A stretch of DNA of 64,000 nt from Clarireedia homoeocarpa. Lineage: Eukaryota > Ascomycota > Leotiomycetes > Helotiales > Rutstroemiaceae. The notes under the pieces are model-generated. The model searched no databases. It was given only the letters and a program-made list of their open reading frames with translations, and was not told the DNA's origin. Each line of letters begins with the position of its first letter. Within the stretch, counting starts at the first letter, position 1. Both the position numbers and the translations under genes were made by a program. Where the stretch lies: positions 1,116,001-1,180,000 of the forward strand of contig LNKV01000002.1 in assembly GCA_001465935.1 (NCBI GenBank). The letters run 5' to 3'. Below are positions 22,201 to 32,786 of this stretch, piece by piece.

Positions 22201-22835
22201 GGCAGTTCATAAGTATGTATATGACCCTGTCTAGCGGGTTTATCTAACTAATCGCTTAATTTAGGGTATATCTTCCGGTGCATATAGGAGAAGACCACTG
22301 GATAGCAGCAACTACCACAAGAAGCAACTATAACTGGTATATTACGGTCTACGATTCCCTAAACTTCCCACATAACATAGAAAAGGGCGGCGAGATTATA
22401 TTGCAATAGTTGAAAGTACACCTTAAAGCTCCCCCCAAGGACAAGGAATGGATTTTTACCCAGCGCCCTCGAACTAACGTAACAATACAGCCGAATAGTT
22501 ATAATTGTGGAATTCTAGTGGGTCGTAGAATTCGACAAATGCTTTACAACCAGGGGCCTTTGTCGAATAACTTTACTACACTGGATAGCCAAAAATTACG
22601 CCTGGAATATGCTAGAGCCTGTTTCCTTGCTGTTCAACAAGATGCCTTGTCCGAAGCAATCAATAGTAGACGAAGTAACACGATTATAACTGGAACAGAT
22701 GAAACTATTACGACGGAAACGGCTAAATGTAATAACACAAGCATGACAGATGAAGCTACACCTGCGAAACCTGGACCCGTCAAAAAGGGTAAAGCCAAAG
22801 CTACAGCTGGAGACAGTGATACGATTATGACTGGA
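22150..22835 (+). pseudogene. Ulp1-like (C48 SUMO-protease family) C-terminal fragment with an intron
   Basis: A 52-base intron (22213-22264, GTATGT ... CTAACTAAT ... TTTAG) joins KKSSKILNKAVHK to VYLPVHIGEDHWIAATT. Downstream come VYDSLNFPHN, then a TAG, and TIQPNSYNCGILV. The His (DHW), Asp (YDSL), Gln and Cys (NSYNCG) match the catalytic set of C48 cysteine proteases. The tail is Thr-rich with repeated TIITGTDE / TIMTGTND words, and runs straight into the FDC1 fragment. Ulp1-like domains are carried by several fungal transposon families and also by host genes, so the source is open. One in-frame stop makes it a pseudogene. Confidence 0.65.
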
Positions 22836-23026
22836 ACAAATGACCTCTACGCGTTCAGCACCCGATGCCGACCGAGCAAAGATGCGACTTTTCACGACGA
22901 GTGCCGTAGGTTTCTCCTGGTTCCGTACATGAGATCGCCAGTCCAAGGGGGAAAAGTCGTTTCGGATGCGCTGAGCAGGATTGGCAGCAGGCTTCGTTCA
23001 AGCATTCTTATCCGCTTTCGCTTTAG
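22836..23026 (+). pseudogene. FDC1: 3' part of the broken FDC1/UbiD-type decarboxylase
   Basis: The reading gives LYAFSTRCRP, then LVPYMRSP, GGKVVSDAL, and after one frameshift QDWQQASFKHSYPLSL before a TAG. These are the C-terminal blocks of fungal Fdc1 (AFSTRCRPG, GGKVVSDAL, SYP). With the 5' piece at 16829-17689 they identify a single gene separated by about 5.1 kb. The central region of the enzyme is not found anywhere in the window. Confidence 0.85.
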
Positions 23027-23442
23027 GATATTGTTAATAAATAGTAGGTGGTTGAAAGTTTGGGGGGTTTTCTGACTAGTCGTATCAGTCTGGGTGGGTG
23101 GATATGCATCTGGTGAAAATTAGCTTGTATGTGCACAAGCGGTTATGATGGAGAAAGCGCTTAAAGAGCTTGCATATAGAACAGATTGAAGTGGAAGCTG
23201 GCGTTTAATGAGGATTTCTATTCAGTTGCAACTTTTTATCTGGAGAATAGCGCGATTAAGGTATTGTTTTGCCTCCATCTCGAAGTGTCGAGGCTTCCGC
23301 TTGACCACATGACGAACCTCAATATCTCGACGTATATATAAGCACAGCTTTCGGTTAGTCAATCCAACTCAGCATTAAACATTAACCCACTACAGAGCCA
23401 CTCAAAGTGCTCACCCATTACTATAAAAACCCCGCCCTATCC
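23027..23442. other. gene-free stretch after FDC1
   Basis: About 415 bases without a gene. It contains the 3' flank of the PLC-like gene that starts at 25158 on the minus strand. Nothing further is recognised. Confidence 0.4.
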
Positions 23443-25158
23443 TCACCCCTCCCAACAATTGATCGCCAAGGCCAACGCCGCCACATCCGAATTCCTCACA
23501 AAATCCACCTCTATAAAATTCGGTTTGATTCCCGGTCCCCTTCCCTTCCCCCCCTCCACCTCTCCCAAGTCCACACCCGTAACCGTCCCCCACAGCCCTC
23601 TCTCCCCATCCTCCAGCGCCTTGCCCGACGGACCAAACAACGCCCTATGCGCACCAACTGCATACCCTAGGATACTCGTCTTCCAGCGCGCGATATCCGC
23701 CTGAAAGAAGAACGGCTGCGTCAAGATCCAGCTGCTCTGATGCAACAGCGCATCCGGGCTCGGTTTGTGCGCGCGGAGTTTGGCGAGCTGGTCTTTGGAT
23801 AGGGAGGAGCGGGAGGAGGTGCTGGAGAAGGAGCCGGTTTTGGGAAGACGGTTGGAGGAGAGGAATGCGGTCGGTGAGAAATGGGAGCGCGGACTCAGGG
23901 AAGGAAATGGTGTGATGTTTGTGTGGTGAAATTGAGAGGTGGATGAAGTCGAGGGGAAATCTTCGATGGAAATTGCTGAGGGAATGGAAGTGGGTGTTAT
24001 GTCGAGGGCTAGTTCGGGGTTGTAGAGGTCTCTCGGCGGACACGCTTGTCGTTTGCTGCGATTCGGGGCTCGTTTCACCGCGTCGTCCGTTCTGAGTAAT
24101 GGTGGTGGCGCGCCGCATGGGAGACGAATCAAAACAGCTGATTTAGATCCCGGAGTTATGAAAACAGTAAGTGGTTCCATTGACAAATCATACTGAAGCC
24201 CATCCTTCTCCACCCAGAGATCCTCGATTAATCCCAATACCTGGTAAAAGGAATACCAATCATCGTCATCAAACGGCCTGTATGTATTAGCCGAATTTGC
24301 ATCGTGAGTGATATCAAGAATGATGAGTTCTCCCGGATGTTCTTTCGTGAATCGATTGATATCGTTCACGATACTAGGTATACTTTGTCCCGTAGCACCC
24401 CACATTGTACCGAGCGCAAGTGAGCCATGATAGGTATACCATTCACCTCTATAGAGCATAGGACGGATGTCAAATACACGTGCCCCAAAGATGAGTTGAG
24501 AGTAGACAGGTACGGATTGAGTTTGCGTGTTGTGGAGAGTGCCGGGACCACGTAAGGAGTGGCTCACTTCACTTGCTCCGGCGTCATGTGCGAGGGGCAT
24601 GGCGATTTTGCGTAGAGTCTTTTGGCCGATAGTGGGAAGTGTAGCTTGCATCCATGCGGGAGACGGGTTGGTTCCAACATAAGGAGAGTCGACTCCATTA
24701 CCGGCGAGGATAAAGGGATGAGCACCTTCTGAAACAAACCCAAGATTAATGACTGAGTTCATGGGATTATTCATGGAAGCCAGTTCACTCTCAAAAGCAA
24801 CTTCTATCCGAGTAGTATTTTGACGTGCACGGATGGTGAAAGACTCGATCTTGTTAGGATTGTCGATCTTGTATGTTGCTTCAGCCCCGGCATCGTTGTT
24901 ATTCCATATCCACGTGACAAAAGTCTCTGTACTTGCTCCTATAATCTCTTAGTCAGAGAAGCATTGAGGAGGCTTGCGGTTGTTACCTGAGCTAACAATT
25001 GCAGGAGGCTTCCAATTCATGCTATATGAATGGTGGTATACAAGAATCCAGTCATAAGGAGTACCATTGATGAGTTCCAAGTAAGCGCTTCGAGCAAGTG
25101 CCAATGGCAAGAACATGAAAAGCAGAAAAATCAATGCTTTTTTCGCGATCCTCGCCAT
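23443..25158 (-). CDS. secreted PLC-like phosphodiesterase with N-terminal beta domain
   Basis: Exons 25158-24987 and 24938-23443 are joined over a 48-base intron (GTAACA ... GACTAA ... ATAG) to give 555 residues. Residues 1-22 are a signal peptide (KALIFLLFMFLPLALA). Residues 25-150 resemble the beta-rich domain often placed before fungal PLC-like barrels (YLELINGTPYDW). The catalytic barrel follows: His175 in AMPLAHDAGASE, DIRPMLY, His228 in WYTYHGSLALG, and LIILDITHDA. The C-terminal block NFIEVDFVRNSDV closes the barrel. A Ser/Pro-rich insertion (residues 330-430) is unusual. It differs clearly from the first PLC-like protein in this window, so it is not a recent duplicate. No GPI signal is seen; it is probably secreted. 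Substrate is unknown. Confidence 0.85.
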
Positions 25159-27467
25159 GATAGGAAATTATCCCACAAAGTGAGATAGCATGTATAGGAA
25201 GCGTATCAAATCGTAGAAGTCATCTCCCAATTCCGCTGATAACCTCAAACTCGGAAGATCAATCTGTCAAGCAAAAACATAGAAAATCATCTGGAAAAGT
25301 GTGAAATGTGACTTAGCAAAATTCGTTTCCCGAGATGGTGACTTGGTCATGCCCTAAGTTAGGAAAGTTTCAACAGGTAGTAAAATTTAGGGCGAAGGAT
25401 AAATGCGTAAATGAAGCAATTGCAACATAATCTTGACTGTGTAGCATACCGCGTTCTCTTCTTAAACTTAATCTTCTCTGACCACAGGCTTAATATCAAT
25501 CAGATGTATCTAAGGAGACTTCCTTGAATACCACTAGACGTCAAAACCAGACATCTTCGCAGTCATGTCACGTGATATTAACTGCACGTAAGGGACCGAG
25601 GGTTTTCAGTCCTGGCGTATGCAATCTTAGGGTAGGCCCTGTATTGCCATCAAAACCAATTAGCAGAGAGCTGCTTTCCCAGATATCATCGAATCCATCT
25701 AGGACATTCAAAAAATGACGAGGTATCTAGCACACTCAACAGTCCGCCCTGGAGCATTTGAATTTTACCGAAAAACTGACCAGAATAACCGAGATGTTGT
25801 CACGCAAAAAGATGCTCAGATCACGTAAACGCGGACTGTTGAAACGGACGAGGCTGTCGCGGTGAAATTGCATGACCAAGGCAGGATGCTGATATCAATC
25901 TTCCGGTTTTGTACCGGTAAGGCTGGGTGCCGCGATTCAGGAGCTAGGCTCGACTTGCCTAGTCGTAGGCTAACTCCACTTGACCATTACACTTGTCCAT
26001 TGAAGCTAAATACTGTACAAGTAACTTCCCAAACCTGCATTATTTTCACGTAAAGGTGCGTTCCCGTTGCTGTTTCCCGTTGCTGTTTCCCGTCAAGCAC
26101 GGCATGATGCGAGCTTGACAAATGATGCTTCTCGTGGGTCATAGCAATTCTAAATTTGTCCCAGAACTTGCGAAGGGCAAACGCGATTCATGCTCACACG
26201 ATGAATCATGGTCATGCGACGAATGAGGCTGAACTAGGTTCTTAGGCGAGTAACGGAGGGCATCGTCAAAGTTTAACAGCGATGCCAGCCCGACAAGCTT
26301 TTGGACAATATTCCATGTTGCCTTCTGTGTCTCATCTTGGCGCTTGTTTAGCCGTGATTGCCGGCAGAAAACTTTGTCTAAACCACGCCTATAATTCGAT
26401 AGTACTTGTACTTCGCAGTGACGAAAGAGCGGGTGGGAACGCAACTTCACAACCTTCGACGGCATGAATGATTTAGAGTGTTTCGAATTCTTGATCATCC
26501 GACACACACCGAATGGCTGAAATGTGCGACTTCTCGTCACCAGAGCCGCTCTCAAGTGCCGCGGGGAAACCCAATTCTTGTTCGAAGATCCGCTGATCTC
26601 CATACCTCTGACGGCTGCGGGAGATCACACTTATCTATGCGATGAAGATGGACGGCTACAAGGGAGACAAGCAGCGTCACTTCCCACTGCGACAAGAGTT
26701 GCAGACGACATTGAAAGCCTAATAGATTAAGCTCCCTAAGCAAAGCACGTTGGGTAGGCGACACTCACAACAACCAGCTCATACGACGGCACCTGTATCC
26801 GAAAATAAGTTAAGCTTCCGGCGTCATGGCCTCCCGTTGACCGATTGTTTGATAATAACATTGCCGAGAAAACTCCGAGATAAAGCCTTTGGAACCAGGA
26901 AACCGGTGATTTTGACGTCGTCGCGGGTCCCGAAGTAGAAAATGAGGTTCGAAGGTTCTTCTGGAAAGCTTTATTGTGGAGCGTGACGCTGGTCAAACCT
27001 TGTTTCTCGTGGAATTCGGCTTCCGTTTCTTGCTTTTGCTGTTTTGGGGCTGCACCCGACGAAAAATGTCAACCCCAACTACTCGCGTACAGGACATGTC
27101 GTACCATATCCACATTCGACATGATCTTCGTGGGCTCATGGGAGATCGATACTTCGGTAGCAAAGCCAGACTCAAAAACCGACTCAGCTCCATGGGGCCA
27201 GTGGAATCGTTACGAGTCAGACGAATAGGATTAAAGTTCACGCTTGAGGAGTCGCTCGGTTACTGACTTTAGTGCCAAGACTTTCATACTCGATTCGCCC
27301 GGGACAAAGCTCTGAGAGTTCATGAAAATTTCCCCTGTGCTGGCCGGAGACTTGCCATTGAGGAATGTTTCTCGCATAAGGGGGGGATGGTGGGTGATAG
27401 GCAAGAGGAGGGATGAGGAAGGGGAGGAATGAGGAAGGGGGCGATGAAGAAGAGGAACAGGACAGCC

Positions 27468-27603
27468 AGGGGAACAGGGGAACAGGGGAACAGTAAGGGG
27501 ATGGGGATGGGGATGGGAGGGGATGGGGATGGGAGGGGATGGGGATGGGAGGGGATGCGATGGGATGGGATGCGATGGGGATGGGATGCGATGGGGATGG
27601 GGA
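27468..27603 (+). repeat. G-rich minisatellite (GGGGATGGGGATGGGA)
   Basis: About 135 bases of GGGGATGGGGATGGGAGGGG words with GATGCGATGGG variants. At least eight runs of three or more G on the plus strand make stable four-stranded G-quadruplex folding plausible. Confidence 0.85.
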
Positions 27604-27650
27604 GAACGGCAAGGAGAATAAAAGTGCCTAGCGCGCCATGTCGGAAAAGT

Positions 27651-27683
27651 TGTGCTGTGCTGTGCTGTGCTGTGCTGTGCTGT
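27651..27683. repeat. TGTGC pentanucleotide repeat
   Basis: Six to seven perfect copies of TGTGC (also readable as GCTGT). Confidence 0.9.
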
Positions 27684-29254
27684 ACGAAGCAAAAGGTTGT
27701 GCAAGCAAAAGTTTGCAAAGTTAGAAATCAATCAATTGAACAAGAGACATCACAGGACCCATCACAAGACCGACTGCTCTACACACACCGCGTAGCGTGT
27801 AGATGTCCGAGTGTACCAAGTAGGAAGAGGCGTTCCGCCGTCAATCTACACACACTATGTTCGTATTTCTGTCGAGTGAGGATGCGCGCTGCTCAAACCA
27901 CATTTCGCTGGGGTTGGTGCTTGGCATTGGTTGTGGCCGGTTTAACTTTTACATGTTTTCCATGTTTCCACGTCGTCTTAGATGCTTTAATTTCTTTTCG
28001 CGTTTCCGGAGATAACAAGCGCCGGATATAATTTACCCTGGAATCTTGGAAATTCTTTTGGAAGAGATGAGAGTGGAGATGTGCAAGCGGAGATATGCCG
28101 AAATACGGCAAGAGGGGAAGCGCAAAGGCCGCGGGAGGGTCCATCGTATATTGCTGGCTGTGAATCCTCAAACCCAGCCAAACTGCCCACTAGGGGTGCG
28201 GAAGCTTTCCATGCTACCCAACGCAGTAGGTATCGGAAAAGCAACATGGCTCAGGATGGCAGTTGATAGGAGGTTTGATAGGAGCGGTGGTAGTGTGGTG
28301 TCAGCAACAGTAGCAACAGTAGCAAAAGCGGTACCCAATAGTGGCATCCGGCATTGACAAGCACCTCCCCTAGACCTGCTCGTCACTTGGATGTGATGTG
28401 TGCACACATTTGATAGACAAATACATACTCGGAGACAGACAGCAACCAACACCGATTCATGGCAGCCAGCGTGAGGAGTGGAGCCGCAGTAAGGTTTAAG
28501 TTCGCTAGCAATACCAAAGATAAACGTACAGACAGATACTTGGTCTTTAGGATAAATCATTGTACCCCTAGTCATGGTATTCTGCTATTTCCGCCGTGCT
28601 GCAGAGCGACTAGTGGTACAATTCTTTCTCCTTGGGCAGATCTGACTCCCAGGTCGAATGCTACAAGCTTCCGATCAGTACGTGCAGAGCATGAGCAGCT
28701 GGAGAGAAACAGGACGGCTGTCGCAAAATACGAGCGATATACTTTGGAGGATGGCACGACCAAATTTCATAAAAAGGGTCCCAGCCGCAAAATGAGGGTT
28801 GTGATGAGTAAAGGAAAACGAGATTATACTTCCGTATCCTGTGCTGTGCAGCGTCGCCCCTTGTCGTGCGAAGTGTGCGCGTACTGTGCAAAAAATGCAC
28901 ACAGAACATTGCGGGGTAGCCGTTGAGCATAGATCTTAACACAATTGAGGGTCCTCGTCCTCGATGGAATGGGCCAGAAATCAGCCACGCAGGTTCAGCT
29001 GAGGCCGTCCACCCGGAAGCAATATCCATCTGAGACCACATCGACAATATCCCTGAGCATGTGGATGCGAGTGTACAAGTAGGTTCGGATTGGGGTGCCG
29101 CGGGTGGGTATCATGATATGAAGGCGTCGAAGGTTGCCTTGATGAAGGAGCAAGTTCCTGTAATCATTACTTCCGTAGAAAGTTTGTTTGGCAGACACGG
29201 CGGAAAGCGCGTGAGCGACAGAAAACGTGAGCCAAGCTGCGAGAGGCGATATTG

Positions 29255-29305
29255 CGAGTCTATTTCGAGTCTATTTTGAGTCTATTTTGAGTCTATTTCG
29301 AGTCT
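29255..29305. repeat. tandem GAGTCTATTT(C/T)
   Basis: Four to five copies of an 11-base GAGTCTATTTC or GAGTCTATTTT word. Confidence 0.85.
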
Positions 29306-29558
29306 CCTGCCGTCCTTCTGCCGCTCTCCTGCACGCGTCAATGCCAATGTCAACGTCAACGTCAACGTCAATGTCAATGTCAATTTTACCTTTTGCCTTT
29401 TGCCATTTACCATGTAGTATGTATCATGTATCATGTACCATGTACCATTTACCATGTACCGAGTACCCTTTACCAGAGCGGTGATCAATTTAAATGCACG
29501 TCTGAAGTTTCAAAGTCTCAGGTCAGAGACAGATGTGTTGGGTATAACACGGAGTGAG

Positions 29559-29606
29559 GTTAGTCAAGGTTAGTCAAGGTTAATCAAGGTTAGTCAAGTT
29601 TAGTCA
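29559..29606. repeat. tandem GGTTAGTCAA
   Basis: Five imperfect copies of the 10-base word GGTTAGTCAA. Confidence 0.85.
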
Positions 29607-29718
29607 GTCCGTTAGAGTTCGCCCTTTTCCATTTCCAGGAGGCCATGCAGATGCAGGACCCCCGTAGCGCCGAAAAGCGTGTCGCCGCAACGTCCGAACT
29701 ATTTCGGAGTTGCGCGTT

Positions 29719-29770
29719 CGGAGTTGGGAGATGGGAGTTGGGAGTTGGGAGTTGGGAGTTGGAAGTTGGG
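29719..29770. repeat. tandem GAGTTGG
   Basis: Seven-base word GAGTTGG repeated with small changes, followed by GAAGTTGGGAATT variants. Confidence 0.8.
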
Positions 29771-30461
29771 AATTGCGAGTTGGCTGGGGTTAGACAAAGG
29801 GTTGGACACAAGGTTAGACACAGGGTTGAGTAATCGTGCCAATAGCGCATGAGTAGGGAGTTGGTTGGTCGCGCTGTCTGGGAACCTTCTGGCGCTGGCG
29901 CTGGTGCCAGTGCTTGTGCGTGCTTGTGTTTGCTTGTGCGTGCTTGTGTTTGCTTGGTGCGAATGCGGGTGATGGACTTGTGGCAGGGAGATACCAGTCT
30001 GGACTCGGAACGCGGGTGAAAAGAAAAACCCAAGAACAGATCCCGTATGCAAGCAAGCGGAAGCAACACTTGACTCTCTTTCCTTGGGATCTTGATTGAT
30101 TGCTGCTTGGCTCCTCGGGCCCACTGGCAGGGAGCGTTTACGACGGATGTACTACTGTATGTACTCAGTACGTACAGTGTACAGTGTACAAGTGTACAGT
30201 CATCAGAAACCACCACCCACCAACCGGATATATGGCATGGGAATATGATATTACTTTGGGGGGGGAAGTATGCCAATCCAGGACATGAATTGATAAAGAT
30301 AGACCAAACCCTAACCGTTCTGGACGACGGGGCCAAACGACGGGCAAAACGACGGGCAAAAGAATAAAAAATAAGGAAATGAGGGTAAGAATCCATGTCT
30401 ATTGCGCTTCATAAATGATGACGACTGAAAACTCTCTTTCTATGTACCCATGCAAGTTGCC

Positions 30462-30590
30462 CTCCCGCTCTGCCTCTGCCTCTGCCTCTCGCTCTGCCTC
30501 TGCCTCTCCCTTTGCCTCTCCCTCTAGGCTCTCCCTCTAGGCTCTCCCTCTAGGCTCTCCCTCTAGGCTCTCCCTCCTGGCTCTCCCTCC
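30462..30590. repeat. CTCTGC / CTCTCCCTCTAGG compound repeat
   Basis: Starts as six-base CTCTGC copies and grades into a 12-base GCTCTCCCTCTAG unit with four to five copies; a nested slippage pattern. Confidence 0.85.
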
Positions 30591-30846
30591 TTTATACTTG
30601 TCAGACAGCTACGTGTGAATTGTATCCAGTAACCCTTACTTCGGTACCTCGTCCGGTTTGAGTGAGCACTTTGTACTTTGTATTTTGTAGAGCAAGAGTT
30701 GAATGGATGGCATAGCCTTGGACCGGACCCATGGACCCGTGAATTTACGTGCAAGCTGCAACTCTCCACGTCCGTCTTACCATATCCAGAAGGTGCTCCG
30801 AAATGCCACTCCATGTTTTTTCCATATCTTCCATGGTTCCTGCAGT

Positions 30847-30897
30847 GAGGAGCGACGAGCGAGGAGCAAGGAGCAAGGAGCGAGGAGCGAGGAGCGC
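30847..30897. repeat. tandem GAGCGAG/GAGCAAG
   Basis: Seven-base purine-rich units repeated about seven times. Confidence 0.85.
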
Positions 30898-31340
30898 TAA
30901 TCTACGAGAGGTAAATGCTGTGGAAAGGTTATTTGCATGAGCCACATGTCCCCACACGACTTGCCATGGCTGGGAAAGTTGTTAACGTGGTCAGTGGTCA
31001 CGGCTTCATCGAGATCAAACTGTCAGTTATCAGAAAAGACCAGAAAGATCAGACAAGTTCCGACAGCCACTGGGCAAAGTCGGGGTCCTGTGGCCTGCAT
31101 GTCGCGTCCTATTGCTGCTCATCTATGCATCTATGCACGTATGCATGTATTCATCCATGTATTCATCCAGCTATTCATCCGTCCATTCATACCATTCATA
31201 CGACGTACATACTTTTGTGCACACAAGACTTAGGCCCGGCAGGCGCGAGAAAAAGATTTAAATAAAAGATTCTGTTGCTGTAACTTGTACTGCAGTCAGC
31301 CGTTGGTGTTGAACAAGAACTGTTAAAGCACCTTTCCGCT

Positions 31341-31470
31341 GCGTCCCTGTGTCCCTGTGTCGCTGTGTCTGGTGTCGCTGTGTCTGGTGTCGCTGTGTCT
31401 GGTGTCGCTGTGTCTGGTGTCTGGTGTCTGGTGTCGGGTGTCTGGTGTTTGCTGTTCGCTGTTCGCTTAT
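31341..31470. repeat. tandem GTGTCGCTGTGTCTG
   Basis: A 15-base GTGTCGCTGTGTCTG unit repeats about four times, then shortens to GTGTCTG copies and ends as GCTGTTC words. The gradual change of word is typical of this region. Confidence 0.85.
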
Positions 31471-31488
31471 CGCTTGTCGCAGAATTGA

Positions 31489-31537
31489 TTCCAGTATTGC
31501 CGTATTCCAGTATTCCAGTATTCCAGTATTCCAAGTA
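31489..31537. repeat. tandem CCAGTATT
   Basis: Eight-base TTCCAGTA word repeated five to six times. Confidence 0.85.
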
Positions 31538-32786
31538 TTCACGCACACTATTGGGATCAAGTGAGCGGGAACCCTTCGATCGCCACTCTGAGACAACCGT
31601 TCGTGTCATTCTTACGCCTTACTAAGCGGCTTCCGAAGGAGCTAAGGAGCCAGGAGCCAAGCCGCCAAGACGCCAAGGAGCGCCAAGCCGCCAAGGAAGT
31701 CAGGGAGTCAGGGTAAGCTTTGCTTGCTTTCCACTTACGATACCGAAACTTGCTATGCTATACTTTGCCTGCCGCAAGGTTCCTTCACAGCACAAACACT
31801 CAAACATCCTAACTCGACGAAGCACAGAATTTGGATGAAAGGGGCTGATGTTCCCAATAGCCTGGATGCTCCCAGCTCCACAAGCTTTTGCTCCTCTCCT
31901 CTCTCCCCTCTCCTCTGACAGAGCGCGGACTCCTTCCCAGAAGAGACCCATAACTTCGCCATCCTTGATGCCCGGGGCCATTCTGTCTGGGTAAAAGTGT
32001 GAAATTATACCGGAGGGAAAAAAATAATACCAAGGAACGCGAGGGAGCCACTGGAAGCAGGAGAACCTATAGGGCGTAAGTCAGGAACTTTATTCGACCA
32101 AAGCATGTGTGTGGACTGACAATCTTACAAAGTGCCGTTGCTTTCCAGTGCCCTATATAGCTCAACCACTCTCGTGAGTCTCTGACACTTTCCCTTTCGT
32201 ATCATTCACCAAGACTCGCTTTCACTTGCACTGCACCAGCTTGCCCGCACCTGCCCGCACTTGCTCACTCGCATCAACTTGCCTCCTCTCACTCTCCCTC
32301 TCACTCGCCCCGTCACTTAATCTGACCTCACCTGACCTGGTCTGATCTGACCTGCCCTGCCCCGGGACTTGACTTGACTTGCTTTAATCATCACTTTTGT
32401 CATCCTTTGCCCCTCCCCCTTACACACATCTCTCCTAAGTTATCGCATCCACTTTCGCTTGCCCTTTTACCTATTAAAGCACATCCCCATCACATATCAC
32501 ATATCACCCACCACGCACCTCCCACCTCCCACCTCCCACCTCGCACCTCGCACCTCGCACCACGCACCACGCAAGCATACAAAGAAGTCGAGGCACTACC
32601 TTCCCCAAATCTCCAATCACCTTCCCAGATCAGTCCCTTTGCATCCGACAAAGCTGCACTGCACCCGGGCTCTACGGAGATATCTCCGAGTAAGAGATCG
32701 AGATTACATTGTACCCGTCATATGACTGGATAACATTTCATAAATCCCATCCCTTGCTATTTGTCGCTCCATATTTACCCGCCACA

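Larger units (their letters stand above)
17690..22835 (+). mobile_element. 5.1-kb composite of mobile DNA that splits FDC1
   Basis: Between the two FDC1 pieces lie, in order: a possible LTR, a copia gag frame carrying two small DNA-transposon insertions, a copia reverse transcriptase, a second gag-type zinc-knuckle block, and a Ulp1-like protease piece. All point in the plus direction. About 200 residues of the middle of FDC1 are missing, judged from the family length, so this is not a simple clean insertion. No target-site duplication or second LTR was found at the outer borders, so the borders are set only by where FDC1 similarity stops and resumes. Confidence 0.75.
25159..32786. other. 7.6-kb gene-free stretch rich in unrelated short tandem repeats
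   Basis: It lies between two divergently transcribed genes. I found no frame that looks like a conserved protein; the longest open frames are created by repeats or have no recognisable motif. At least ten different short tandem repeats occur between 27.4 and 31.7 kb, each with its own word, and are listed separately. A CCCGTTGCTGTTT word is repeated near 26055-26095. Words of TTTACCATGTACC type repeat at 29400-29470, and ACAGTGTACAGTGTACAAG near 30172-30200. The last 700 bases (32100-32786) are CT-rich with ACCTGACCTG and CACCTCGCACC repeats, and probably hold the promoter and leader of the next gene. Confidence 0.55.

Noticed and set aside
26139..26603. A 154-residue minus-strand open frame
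   Set aside because: Random-looking composition and no family resemblance; kept as non-coding until expression data exist.
27231..27731. Overlapping open frames of 120-200 residues on both strands
   Set aside because: They are produced by the G-rich minisatellite (Pro/Ser/His runs) and open in several frames at once.
28459..28926. A 155-residue open frame in the first gene-free island
   Set aside because: No recognisable motif, no supporting splice structure, and competing open frames on the other strand.
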